A DNA stretch of 64,000 nucleotides from Epiperipatus broadwayi (Eukaryota; Onychophora; Udeonychophora; Euonychophora; Peripatidae): positions 8,272,853 to 8,336,852 of the forward strand of contig JAQFVV010000021.1 in assembly GCA_028023455.1 (NCBI GenBank). Reading direction: 5' to 3'. Positions 34,011 through 44,789 of this stretch are shown piece after piece (the stretch's first letter is position 1; each line of letters begins with the position of its first letter). Made by a program: the position numbers and the translations under genes. Below the pieces are notes generated by a model. That model did not search any database and was not told where the DNA came from. It worked only from the letters and a program-made list of their open reading frames with translations.

Positions 34011-36940
34011 AAAGATTATATTTAGTATTAAAGTTAAGAATTTATTTTTGATGCATATTATTTATAATATAATCAATATTTTTTTTGTAATTACTTAATA
34101 AATGAAGCTTTTATTTATTTTTCGTTGTAGAGTGTGATGTCATATTTCATCTAATGCCACCGTTTTCTTCATTGTAAAGATGAATTCTAATTAAATAAAA
34201 ATTATATTGTTAAATATAAGTATGCCTTATTTTAATTTTTACTTTTGGTGCATTTCATTACTGTATGTTCTTAAATCTCCCCCCTCCCTTCCATCAGTAA
34301 ATAAAACTTTTTTTTTTACTGAGATGTTTTACATTTATGATTACAGGCATTTGAATAAATCAATTCTTAGAAGGATATTAAATTTAAAGTAAATAAGTAA
34401 GATATATTTTAAGTAATGTACACCTTTTCAATTTATGTAAATTGAATTTCATTATTGTATATAATTGAAGTTTTTTTTTTAATTACATAATAATTAAATT
34501 TAAATTTTGGAAGCAAAATTATTTAAGTTCAACATGAAAAGTAGCTGGAAAAATCAGTTCTATTTTTGTAATGATGTTAAATAAAATTAGGTAAGAAAAG
34601 CATATATTAACTACATATACATTTTCAATTTATTTTAGTGCACTTTATTACTATATATCATGAAATTTCATTTCAAATATATAATAAATAAAACTTATAC
34701 ATTTTTTCTTAGTATTAATCAAACTATTTTATCTTAAAAGAAATACATATTGCTTTTCCGTGACATCATCATCCTATTATGGTATACAAAATGGAGGACA
34801 ACTTTTAAAAATTGTTATAATAATAGCTTCTTGTGTATTCAGATAGTGGTTATAAATTGATTACTTAATGAAGAATCATGGTATAAAACCTCAATAAGTG
34901 AGTGGATAAAACTGTATGCAATTTTTTTTTAATTATAATGCTTTTTAATGAGAGAAATAACAAAGATTTAAAAGAATGGTTGTGTTTTGTATTGAATCTT
35001 ACTAATATCCACTTAACTGTTTTTTGAGAATAATACTTTTTTTTTATTTCTAAGTAAGATTCTAGACCAAAAGGAAATTTCAAAGGAATTTATTAGCATA
35101 CTGGAATTAATTCACTGATAAAAATAATCAGTGCTTCAAAAAATAATGTGATAGTGTTTCTGTCCTTCAGCTTTAAACCATTTTTTTGCAGCTATGTTAA
35201 GCATTATTTTGTCAACTTTATGTTCATTTGATGGTAAAACTTTAAATTAAAGTAAATATTGATTTGTTATTTTAAAAACCATCTAAAGATGTTAGTAGTT
35301 CATAGAAAAAAACTTGAGAAAAACTGACTAAAGCCTAGAGTATTGATGATTGGCAGATGCCTTGATCTTGGGGAAAGTAAACAAACTTATAAACTCCCAT
35401 CATTGATATTAACAATGAAGAAAAATTGCACATTTTCATTGTTTGCTTAAATATTTATGATTACTTTTACAAAATATTTATATGGTAATTATTACTATAT
35501 AACTATATGAAAGCAATCAATAATTTAAACAATAGCAACATCAATAACAATAACAATATCAATCTGTTGTCAAGGCAATCTCTTTTAAACAGATTGAGAT
35601 TGTTGTTATTGATATTCCACTTTTATTGTTTAGAGGTTGCCTTGACAATAGATTGATATTGTTGTTTGTTATTGATATTGGCATTGTTTAAGTGTTAACT
35701 GCTTTTTTTATATTTACATTATTACCTATCTAGCCTTGGGCATTATTAGTTTTTACATATATATTCATGAAATCATAGTATTATTTCTGGGAGCTTCCAT
35801 GTAATAAAAGGAACATATCAGTACAATAACAAGTACTTTTCTCAGAGTTTCTTCTTTCTTAAATCATAAGAAAGTGTGTGGTGAGATTTAAAATCTTTAC
35901 TTTTTCTTTTGTTATTTTCTCTTCATTCTCAAATTCTATTGATTGAGAAATTTTAAGAAATATTTTATCCTCCCAAATGTTGTTAATTTTCTTTAATTCA
36001 CCCTTTTCATTTATGCTCTTAGGCCTTTTAAAAATCTCTATAGCTTCCCTTAGTAGTCTGTGGTTATATTGTTCAATTTTTGACAGAATGTGTTTTATTA
36101 AAATTGATGTCAGTGTGAGAATATTACAATTAACATATATTCATGTTTATATTTACATTTTTTTAAAAAAAAACATATTTTATTTTTAATGCTAGAAGTT
36201 ATAAAATTTGATATAATAATAAAAACTACAATCATTACATGTCTATCCACTATCCATGCATCATAGCATTGAATTTTTTATGATAATTTAATAAATGCAA
36301 GTGGAATTTTAAATTTTAGAACTGAATTTCATAGCTTTATGATGACTTTAAAATTATTCATATATTAAAAAATGAAATCCAATCAGCAAAAAAATTCATT
36401 AATTTAATTTTTCAATAATGTTATAATAAAAAGTCAATTAAAAATATTTGTTCTTATTGTATAATACACTATATTATTATTTTTTTATATTTGAAAATTT
36501 CAAATATGATTTTTTAGAGTATTTTTTATTTGTAAACTTATAAATTAATAAATTAATTAAGATCATTTTTTAAATTCATAATATCCAATAAAGGTTTTAA
36601 TTTAAAATTTAAACTGTTGAACTATTATCTTGAATTGCTACTAGATGATATAAAAATATAAAATGCAAAAGATTAAAACATCTTTAAAAACCTATTTTTA
36701 AACATCAAATGTCTACTAAAAAATAAACCAGATCTATAAAATAATGTTTTGAATATTTCTATTGTAAGATATTTTTAATTTAATTAATTATTTTTATTAA
36801 TGTTCAAAAATATGTATTAATTTTATTGGAAATGTAATGTATATGTTTAAATATGCTATTTATATAATAAAGTGAGGAATGTGCCTGAAATATATCTCTA
36901 ATGATTTTCTTTTTTTTTTTTTAGAATTGCAATGCATTTC
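34011..36940. other. AT-rich sequence, no gene seen
   Basis: Apart from the inverted repeat at 35533-35680, nothing can be supported. The short frames here have no motifs. Confidence 0.4.
35533..35680. repeat. Inverted repeat
   Basis: AATATCAATCTGTTGTCAAGGCAA (about 35555-35577) pairs with TTGCCTTGACAATAGATTGATATT (about 35636-35659), and the flanking AACAATA/TATTGTT runs extend the pairing. A short middle segment repeats AGATTGAGATTGTTGTTATTGATATT. It is a small foldback of unknown type. Confidence 0.65.
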
Positions 36941-37002
36941 TAATGAATAGAGGTTGTTTCATGAAGTGTATGAAAGAATGGGGAAATTGTATACTAGATG
37001 AC

Positions 37003-37745
37003 TCATCATCAGTATCATCATCAACCATTATCAATCCACTGCAGGATGAAGGTCTCTCCAAGTTCAACCCATCATTTCCTATCTTTAGTTTCTCTTCTCC
37101 ACATTACCCATGCACACTTTCTTATTTCATCCATCCATCTCACATGTGGTCTCTTTCTGGGTCTTTTACAATCTCTTGGAATCCAGTTTAAAATTTCAAT
37201 TGTCCATCTATTATCATCTCTTCTAAAAATATGTCCAGCCCAACTTGACTTTAGTCTTTTAATTTTTTCAATGAGGTCAGTAACACCTGTTTGTTCTCTT
37301 ACCCATACATTGTGTTTTTGATCCCTTGTTACTCCCAACATGCATCTCTCCATACCTCTTTGAGAGGTCTGAAGTCTCTTTATTTCTCTTCTATTAAGTG
37401 TCCAAGTCTCATATCCATAAGTAAACACTGGCAAAACACATTTATTAAAAACTTTCCTTTTCAAACACATAGGCATATTTCCTTTTAGTATCAAGTTATT
37501 TCTACCAAAAGCACTCCAAGCAAGTTTAATTCTATGATTAATTTTATCCATTATATTCCCACCTGTATTAATAATCTGACCAAGGTATGTGTAACTGTTA
37601 ACTTTTTCTAACTCATTATAATCAATCTTTATTTTCATATTTTGAGAAAATCTATTAAACATTACTTTAGTATTGCTAACATTTATCTTTAGTCCCACTT
37701 TTCTACTTTCATACTGCTTATAATTAAATAACAAGCCTTTAGAAA
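37003..37745 (-). pseudogene. RTE-type LINE, 3' fragment with a long open reverse transcriptase C-terminus
   Basis: The minus strand encodes 226 residues ending at a TGA at 37072. KVGLKINVSNTKVMFN and NSYTYLGQIINTGG match the thumb/connection part of RTE-clade reverse transcriptase. CVLPVFTYGYETWTLN, MERCMLGVTR, RAGHI-like SWAGHIFRRDDNRW and IPRDCKRPRKRPHVRWMDEIRK match the conserved C-terminal tail. The first stop (AAA TGA TGG) replaces an Arg codon. Beyond it the frame continues for about 20 codons (VELGETFILQWIDNG) before the natural end. The element finishes in an ATG/ATC-rich tail (about 37003-37026), typical of RTE 3' ends. The endonuclease and most RT motifs are absent (5' truncated). 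Confidence 0.85.
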
Positions 37746-38010
37746 AATGCATGCAAATATAAACACTCTATTGGCCATAGTAACTACATATATAATAAAG
37801 AGCAAATATTTCTAAACAAGCTTATTGTTTTTATTTACTAATTTTTTTATGGTAAATGCTATAAGAGAAAGCATTCAAATCTTTATCTATGATTGTATAG
37901 ATAGATGTATGTATGCTAAATTATAACACTGCCTGACACTATATTAATGAAAATAAATAAAATAAAACATCATTAAATACTAGTATTAAGATACTTTATA
38001 TGAGGAGTCA
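37746..38010. other. AT-rich sequence with repeat fragment
   Basis: GGTAAATGCTATAAGAGAAAGC (37853-37874) and the next 40 bases repeat the stretch near 20000-20045, so this is a shared dispersed repeat. No gene was seen. Confidence 0.45.
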
Positions 38011-38019
38011 GAATGACTT

Positions 38020-38181
38020 AAAGGCAACATGGGTATGACAAAATATTGGCATCAACAAGGATTTTGACAATTCTATTACCAGATTTTCAATAATATGGAT
38101 GGCTGAGTAGTTGGAGTATGGAGAAGTTTAAAGCCTGTGCATTAGAGTTTAAATATTTGCTTCAATAATATAAACTGAGCA

Positions 38182-38221
<40 letters not shown>

Positions 38222-38360
38222 GGAGGGTGATCTGGACCAACTGATAAGTGCTGGTTTTATTTTATTCACAGATATGTGGCCATGGGTATCGGTTATATAA
38301 GATGGAGTGGACAGCTGAAGGAAGCTTGAAAGGTTGTGTTCAAATTCCTTCTCATTAAAT
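38020..38360 (+). mobile_element. Family 1 hammerhead repeat, copy 4
   Basis: Blocks shared with other copies are ATGGGTATGACAA..ATTGGCA, CCAGATTTTCAATAATATGGATG, TGGAGAAG, AAGCCTGTGCATTAGAGTTT and AATATAAACTGAGCACT. A (TA)n microsatellite follows (38185-38219), then GGTGATCTGGACCAACTGAT and the tRNA-like tail (GGTTATATAAGATGGAGTGG, GTGTTCAAATTCC). It is the fullest 5' end together with the copy at 43796-44165 (minus). Confidence 0.75.
38229..38280 (+). ncRNA. Degenerate hammerhead motif (family 1)
   Basis: CCAA (38237-38240), CTGATAA (38241-38247, G8 changed), GTGCTGGTTTT, then the GAAA/helix III part is replaced by TTATTTTATTCACAG. It is recognisable only by context and is inactive. Confidence 0.5.
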
Positions 38361-38724
38361 ACTAGCGAAATAATAATCATGTTAAAATTCTATCATGATT
38401 ATGGTTTTACTGGTAGTTTAAATATACCTCCCTATTCAATGAAAATCTATATAAAAAAAATCATTCCAATAATTTATTTTAAAATTCCAATTACTCTTAA
38501 TATCAAAGAATGTTATCATAAGATTGATGATCTCAAAAGTATTTGTTACTATTCACGGATTTCTAGATTTATGTCATTATAGGGAGCTTTGAAAGTAAAT
38601 CCATTCCCAATGAAATTTTTTAATGCCCTTACTTCCCAAATAAAAAAAATAATTTATTTGTTGTAATTTTTTTTAATATAGATAAATATTTAGAAGCGGG
38701 CTTATTTTTTAAATAAACTTTTTG
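38361..38724. other. AT-rich sequence, no gene seen
   Basis: The 82-residue frame at 38334-38582 has no recognisable domain and begins inside the repeat tail. It is not supported as a gene. Confidence 0.4.
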
Positions 38725-38725
38725 T

Positions 38726-38830
38726 CAAGCGTTGGTGGCCTAGTGGTTAGCATAGCGGCCTTGCAAGCAGCTGGTCCGGGTTCGCTTTCTGGTCAACGCA
38801 TTTGACATATAAAAAAAATTACGGATATAT
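38726..38830 (+). mobile_element. tRNA-Ala-like SINE head, best copy
   Basis: GCGTTGGTGGCCTAGTGGTTAGC carries a good box A. GCGGCCTTGCAAGCAGC forms an anticodon arm with loop CTTGCAA (anticodon TGC), GTCCGGGTTCGCTTTCTGG is a T-arm with box B, and TCAACGC closes a 7-bp acceptor with GCGTTGG (last pair a wobble). It could be a tRNA-Ala(TGC) pseudogene, but two diverged copies with related flanks (14596, 39436) argue for a SINE. An A-run and AT-rich body follow. Confidence 0.65.
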
Positions 38831-39435
38831 GAATTTTATCTTTAAATGAAACTTTCCACAGCAAGCATCATCATTGTATGTGTGTGTGTGCGCGCATGAA
38901 TTTTTATGTTTTTCAATTTTTTTTTTTTATTATTAAAATACAGGTTTACGATTATTTGGCATAATTATTGGAAATCATTGATTTTCGTTTTAAAATATTT
39001 TTATAAGTTTATATTGAATTTATTATATTCGCTAAACAGAGTTGAAGAAGTAATTTGAATTTATTTTAAATTAAATGTCTAATAATGTTTTCTTTCAATA
39101 GTTTTTTTTTTTAAGTTTTAGTTTTAATTGGTTTTATGCATACAGAGTTTTTAGTCCTTGACCAGATTGGTTTTTAATAAGGTATAGTTTTTATTATCAT
39201 AGCGAAGTTGAATTGAATCAATTTCAGCCTTTAATTAAACGGGAACTCAACTGAATTTCAACTTGTTAAACATTAGATCATTAATTCTACTGAAATAAAA
39301 CAGCATAATAAAAAATAGAATTTTAATAGTTTAATAAATTTGTAAAATTATTTTTGAATTAATTTTTTTAACAATAAATATATTAAAATTTTTTTTTTTT
39401 ATATAATAACAATCTTTATAATTACTTTCTTTTTC
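38831..39435. other. AT-rich sequence between opposed SINE heads
   Basis: The segment lies between a plus-strand and a minus-strand SINE head, so it may hold the bodies of two head-out copies. It includes a GT/GC run near 38876-38896. No gene was seen. Confidence 0.4.
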
Positions 39436-39532
39436 ATATGTCATAGCATCGGCCGGGACCCACAACCGTCTGCAACCAATTACTTACAAGGTGGCTGCGA
39501 TGACCTCTCGGATAACAACGCTTGGACATAAT
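39436..39532 (-). mobile_element. tRNA-like SINE head, diverged copy
   Basis: On the minus strand: AAGCGTTGTTATCCGAGAGGTCATCGCAGCC, CACCTTGTAAGTAATTGGTTGCAGACGG, then GTGGGTCCCGGCCGATGC. The box-B region is altered (GGGTCCC for GGTTCG). The head and the following ATGACATATGAAAAA tail match the copies at 14596 and 38726. Confidence 0.6.
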
Positions 39533-39828
39533 TACTTATTTTTAAAAAATATATACGCTCCACATATAAATATAGCCTATGTTAAATGATAAACATAAAA
39601 TCATAATGTTAGAGGTTTTACTATATCTAGTCAAATATTTCCTTGTCTGGGGCATTATATGGCATTTTAATATAAGTGTAGGTATGCATTTATATAGAAG
39701 TCTTTATTACTCAAATTTCTTACTCAAACAAGGAGCTACATTAATAAAATTGACTGTTTATTCACATGTTACAATTCTGATATTTTATAATATATATTAT
39801 ACCCAGCCTTTCCTGTATATGTCAGACC

Positions 39829-40312
39829 TATACTAAAAGGAAATATGCCTATGTGTTTGAAAAGAAAGGTTTTTAATAAATGTGTTTTGCCAGTTCTTAC
39901 TTATGGATCTGAGACTTGGACACTTAATAGAAGAGCAATACAGAGACTTCAGACCACTCAAAGAAGTATGGAGAAATGCATGTTGGGAGTAACAAGAAGG
40001 AATCGAAAACGCAATGTATGGGTAAGAGAACAAACAGATGTTACTGACCTCATTAAAAAAATTAAAAGACTGAAGTGGAGTCGGGCTGGACATATTGTTA
40101 GAAGAGATGATAATACATGGACAATTGAAATTTTAGACTGGATTCCAAGAGATTGTAAAAGACCCAGAAAGAGACCACATGTGAGATGGATGGATGAAAT
40201 AAGAAAGTGTACAGGGGATGTGGAGAAGAGAAGCTAAAGATAGGAAAAGATGGATTGAACTTGGAGAGACCTTCATCCTGCAGTGGATTGATAATGGTTG
40301 TTGATGATGATA
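39829..40312 (+). pseudogene. RTE-type LINE, 5'-truncated 3' fragment
   Basis: The frame starts at the ILKGNMPMCLKRKVFNKC codons and runs to 40237 (130 codons from the internal Met at 39845). It contains VLTYGSETWTLNRR, MEKCMLGVTRR, RAGHIVRRDDNTWTIEIL and IPRDCKRPRKRPHVRWMDEIRKC. A small deletion at TGTACAGGGGATGTGG (compare TGTGCAGGAGTGATGTGG at 58085) shifts the frame. The next frame then restores MWRREAKDRKRWIELGETFILQWIDNG to about 40300. The end is followed by a GATGATGAT tail. It lies opposite in orientation to the fragment at 37003-37745. The overlapping minus-strand 86-residue frame is a shadow. Confidence 0.85.
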
Positions 40313-42050
40313 GTCATCATTAATTTATACTCATCATTTTATTAACAATCAATTATTTGCTCTAATGATCTTTTTTAAAAAAATTGAAAATATTTTTTCA
40401 CACCATTTTCTAAAATGGTGGACATTTTATAAACTAATGATATCACAGTATATTGTCTTTATAGAAGTAACATCAAGAGCCTATAGTGGTGATATTAATA
40501 TCTGTAGAGTACAAAGTGTATTTGTTACATATGATACTCATGTTTTAATTATACAATATTATACTGTTTGCAATTAAAATAATTAGAAATATAATAACCA
40601 TATTTATTAAATTTTATGAAGCACTGTTGCAAGTCAGAATACACTGTAATTTATAACACATCCAATGTAAATAAGTTTGTCCTCTTAAATTGCAAAATAC
40701 AAACTTCATTCAATATAAATACATAAGCAAAACAAACTTTGATTATATGCAATAATCAAGTGCTATATATTCACTCAGTTCATTTATCATTTAATCATAA
40801 ATGCTATTTCCACACAAGGTGTAAGTGTTGACAAAACAAATCTAAACTATTTTGACTAAAAGAAGAGAAAAAAATGCAATTAATCATCAACTTTTGGTGA
40901 TCAAAAAGTAGTAAATATAAGTTGAAAATATTACTTGCTTAATTTTTTGTCAGTATTTCTACAGTTTATATATAACACAATGGCAGTCTTCATTACAATC
41001 ATATAAAAAAACGAATGTAGGCATAAAGGAGGGTGAAAGATGACATTTTTTATTTAGTGCATAGTTAAAATCAAACTCATCATATTTAACAACAAAGTAC
41101 ATTAATAACACCTTTTATAATATGTCCATTAACTCAAAATTTTTATTTAACTAATATGTTGGTACCTACAGACATTTTCCCCTCAGGCAAAAATAAATTA
41201 TTTTAAGAAAAATTTAATATTGGTAGAAAAATAAAATAATTTAATTATTATCATTAAAACAACAGCAATCAACTGTATATTATATTTCTTAATCTAATTT
41301 TTATTTAATTTTGATTACATTAAAGTAAGAAATTATAGCAGAAAGTTGATTTTAAAAAATATATAAAATGTTAACAATATTGCAAAAAGTAAGATAAATA
41401 ATGTTTTATTTCTTAGACAATTACAAAAAGAAAATAAATGTTAATAACAGAACATAAAATGCACAAAAATAAATATGAAAATGTATATTATACTGACTTA
41501 ATATTTTTTTCTGCATGTTTCATTTTAATTTAACTCTTTCATAATACAAAATCCCTATTGGCAGATTCAATTAAAGTTCCAAACTTTGATTGGTCAATTA
41601 CAGAATCAGCACTAAAAATATAATTATCTTTTAAAGGTATATTTTTTAATTTAGTTTCTAAAATCCATTAGAATTTTAAAGTGAACAAAAGTTTTTTTTT
41701 TTAAATAAATTTCTATTTATAATTGATGAAAATAATCTATAGTGGTAAATATAAAATGTATGGTGGTTTTTAAATTATAAATTGAAGTCATATATGGTTG
41801 ATCTTACTTTGTCAATTTGCCTTCATGTAAAAGTAAATATTTTCTACTAAAATCTTATATTTCACATATATTTTGTGAAAAAATCATAAATGTATTTAAA
41901 AAAAGTTTTAAAACATATGTTTTTACTTGAAAAATCCAAATGAAAAACTGAACTTAAAATTTATTGACAGATGATTTTTGGTGAAACCAGAAGAAACAAC
42001 AAATCAGTACTTTGAAAGGCAGTTCTTACATTATTGTTATATCATTTAAT
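40313..42050. other. AT-rich sequence, partly a dispersed repeat, no gene seen
   Basis: Positions about 41545-41900 resemble the insert at 23484-24240. Nothing else can be supported. Confidence 0.4.
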
Positions 42051-42144
42051 TTAAATATGCTGATTTATGAGTTGTAAATAACTTCTAAAGGTGGCAGTAT
42101 CATTCATTATGATTTTCAGATTATGGAAAAATTTAGAGTGGGGT

Positions 42145-42215
42145 GCTGAGATATTCTTGACTTCATTTAAGGAGAAGCCACAATACATCACATCACATCG
42201 CATCTCAAAAAAGCT
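42145..42215 (-). repeat. Dispersed short repeat (GATGTGATGTGATG family), partial
   Basis: The minus strand reads GAGATGCGATGTGATGTGATGTATTGTGGCTTCTCCTTAAA and the start of the AGTCAAGAATATCTCAG part. It matches 33350 and 59757. Confidence 0.6.
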
Positions 42216-42299
42216 GTAAAATTGGCAAAATAACGTTAAAAATAGTGGTTTGAGAACAAGGTAAAACCGCATATGAAAATGATCATACATAACAGTTTA

Positions 42300-43795
42300 T
42301 AGGATATAAACTATGATTAAATGAAATGTGATTAACATTAATATAGGATTGAAATTGGCAGATTGTAAATTATTGTTATAAATTCAGACATAGCAACTGA
42401 AATGGTTAGATTATGCACCATATTTATATCAGTATTTTTTATTAATGATATATGCTTAATGAATATTTATTTATTATCACTTTTTTTTTTCAATTTTAAG
42501 TTGCATTTTCTTAATTGGATTTTTAATATTTTTTTTTTTTACGTATTTTCAATTTTAATTAATGGGTTATTTTTTTGCCATAGGAAATCATTACTATTGT
42601 TTGTTCCTTATATGACAACTTTGATTTACTAGGGATTTTTGGAATCAATTAGGCCATTGTCCAAAATAAAACTATATAATAAAATAAGAAGAGTTAGTAA
42701 GATAGAGTATTCAAAGATTACCAGATGGTAGTATATTTTAATACAATCCTCGGACTAGATTTTATCTTGTCTTTATCAATGGGGCTTGGAATTTGAAGCA
42801 GAGGTTAGTACAATTATGCATATACACAACTACCTTTAACTCCATTTTAATATTTACACTAGAATTCTAAAATTCAATACACTCTAAAGTTTTGAAAACC
42901 ATGCCAAACAGCTTGAAACAATTATATATATATATATACATAAAATTATGTAAACAAACTAAGCATATAATAAGAATAAATGCTAAAATACAGGTGAAAT
43001 CATCTTTTTTTGAAAGTTTATTTAGATTACATAACTTACTGGAAGTTTCAGTTATTTCCTATTTAGAAACATATAATCTGAGTTATTTATGATTTACAAA
43101 ATATTAAAACTGAGTTGTCTATTCATGTTTAGAGGTTGTTTAAACTTAAGCTTTGCTTTGAACCTCTGAATATTTAAATGGTGATTCTTTTCATTTATTC
43201 TTTAAACATATATAATTGATAGATCAAATTCAATCCATCATTTAAAATTATATAAATAAACTAGGCATATATAAAAATAAATGCTAAAAGACAAGTGATA
43301 TCATCTGTCTTTTGAGAGTTTATTTACATTATATAACTGATTATAAGTTTCAGTTACATCCTGTTAAGCTACTTATGATCTGAGTTATCATTTATATATA
43401 TATATATAATAACAAATAATCATAACTTTTTTTAAATATCTGTAATTGAAAAGTATAACTAACTATCTCCCACTGAGTCATGTAATGTCAAAAACTATGA
43501 AAACTAATTAAAACAAAGTTGTCTTTTGATACACAGAACTTGTTAAAAGTAAGATTTATTCCTCATCATCAAATATATTAATGGTGATTTCAAAGTATTT
43601 AGTATGTCCATAAATTAAAACAGTAGACAAAATCCACTCTATAATTTAAAACAAAGTCAAAACTAAGCTTATATGAAACAAGAGCCTAAAGATAGAATGA
43701 TATCATTCTATCTTTCCATGGTTTTTAACATTACATAACGCAGTAGGAGATAATAACATCTGCTTTTCAATTATATATATATATAATTATAGGGC
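42300..43795. other. AT-rich sequence with local duplication, no gene seen
   Basis: Blocks near 42945-43090 and 43245-43400 are diverged direct repeats (AAACTA(A/G)GCATATA, AAATGCTAAAA.ACA, GTTTATTTA.ATTA.ATAACT, CTGAGTTA). This is an old ~300-bp duplication. Short TA runs occur. The 76-residue frame at 42402-42632 is hydrophobic and low-complexity, without recognisable features. Confidence 0.45.
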
Positions 43796-44165
43796 TTTGA
43801 ACCCAGAATTTCAATCTCCCTTTTGTCATATGTTCCATCTTATACAACAGATACACATGACCACATACATGTGAAAATATAAATGATTTTCAATATATGT
43901 ATTTTATGCTGAACCAGCTCTCATCAGTTAGTTCAAATCATTATATCCCATGCATATGTATATAAATCAGTGTTTGGTTTATATTGAGATAGAAAATGTT
44001 CAAATTTTAATGGACAGGTTTCAATCTTCTCCACTCTTCAACTCTTCATCTAACTGTATTATTGAAAATCTGGTGATGATATGTTCAAAGCCCTTGTTTG
44101 CCAATTTTGTTGTCATACCCATTTTTACTATATTTTTGACCCCTAATATGCAGGACTTTAAGCCC
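43796..44165 (-). mobile_element. Family 1 hammerhead repeat, copy 5 (left arm of a head-to-head pair)
   Basis: Read on the minus strand, it holds GGGTATGACAACAAAATTGGC, AGGGCTTTGAACATATCATCACC, GAGAAGATTGAAACCTGTCC, the hammerhead segment (43942-43882), then the tRNA-like tail with GTGGTCATGTGTATCTG, TGTATAAGATGG and a textbook box B CTGGGTTCAAAGCCC near 43795-43809. It is one of the fullest copies. The neighbouring copy 6 points the other way. Confidence 0.75.
43882..43942 (-). ncRNA. Hammerhead motif with G12 lost (family 1)
   Basis: Outer stem I is 8 bp (AATGATTT / AAATCATT). Inner CTAA/TTGA has lost one pair relative to CCAA/TTGG. CTGATGA is intact (43927-43921). Stem II is GAGCT/AGCAT with loop GGTTC. 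AAAA (43905-43902) replaces GAAA. Helix III is TAC/ATA and the cleavage dinucleotide is TA. Inactive because of the lost guanine. Confidence 0.6.
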
Positions 44166-44184
44166 ATATAAATATACAGAAGAG

Positions 44185-44415
44185 GGATGGTATTAAAGTT
44201 TGAAGATTTGCTATCTTAATATAAACCAAGCACTGATTGTATATATGTATGGGAAATGATGTGGACCAACTGATGAGTGCTGGTTTAGTATGAAATATGT
44301 ATATTGGAAATTATTTATCTTTTTCACATTATGTGGTCATGTGTGTTGATTATATAAGATGGAATGGATGACAAAAGGGAACTTGAAATTCTGGATTGAA
44401 ATCCCTATAATTACA
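44185..44415 (+). mobile_element. Family 1 hammerhead repeat, copy 6 (right arm of a head-to-head pair)
   Basis: It starts inside the body at TTAAAGTTTGAAGATTTGC and continues through AATATAAACCAAGCACTGATTG, the intact hammerhead (44254-44316), GTGGTCATGTGTGTTG, TATATAAGATGGAATGGATGAC and the box-B-like GGATTGAAATCCC. It is 5'-truncated relative to copy 5. The spacer (44110-44184) contains a start-like block (GGGTATGAC-AA complement) belonging to copy 5. Confidence 0.75.
44254..44316 (+). ncRNA. Type I hammerhead ribozyme, complete core (family 1)
   Basis: All parts of a minimal hammerhead are visible. The outer stem I pairs 44254-44260 with 44310-44316 (7 bp, one G-T). An internal loop is formed by GTGGA (44261-44265) and AA (44308-44309). 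Inner stem I is CCAA (44266-44269) with TTGG (44304-44307). CTGATGA lies at 44270-44276. Stem II pairs 44277-44281 with 44287-44291 (5 pairs, two wobble; loop GGTTT). GAAA lies at 44292-44295. Helix III is TAT/GTA (44296-44301, one wobble). The cleavage dinucleotide is TA, so cutting is expected after A44303. The layout resembles the hammerhead of the schistosome Sm-alpha repeat (short palindromic helix III, long bulged stem I). Self-cleavage is inferred, not shown. Confidence 0.8.
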
Positions 44416-44789
44416 TCTAGCTTAAAAGTATATATAATAAGCTTGTATCTATTATATAAATATATGAAATAATCACAGTGTATACCAATAGCTGAAATTA
44501 AATATCAAATCACTTTCTTATATATATGGCTTAAATAATAATATCCATATGTACATATTATCTGTATCTTTTTGGAAGTTAGATTAATAAAGGTACAACC
44601 AGTACCTCCTCATATCAATTTTGTATTCAGATGAAAAGAATTCATTTTTATTCAGTCATCACGATCTAGGTATGAGCTACAGACTGATCATTTTGGCTTT
44701 ATAAGAGTGCAATGTCAGATTAGGAATGATCTTAGCAAAGCCTTAATTTAACTGGCTCATAGTTGCAGATAAAAATGCAAATATAAATA
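44416..44789. other. AT-rich sequence, no gene seen
   Basis: No supported feature was found. Confidence 0.4.

Noticed and set aside
36943-37321. Plus-strand frames of 82 and 107 residues
   Set aside because: They are the antisense of the RTE fragment at 37003-37745.
38726-38803. Functional tRNA-Ala gene
   Set aside because: The anticodon and T stems have mismatches or wobbles, and related diverged copies exist, so a SINE is more likely.
39833-40093. 86-residue minus frame
   Set aside because: It is a shadow of the RTE pseudogene on the plus strand.
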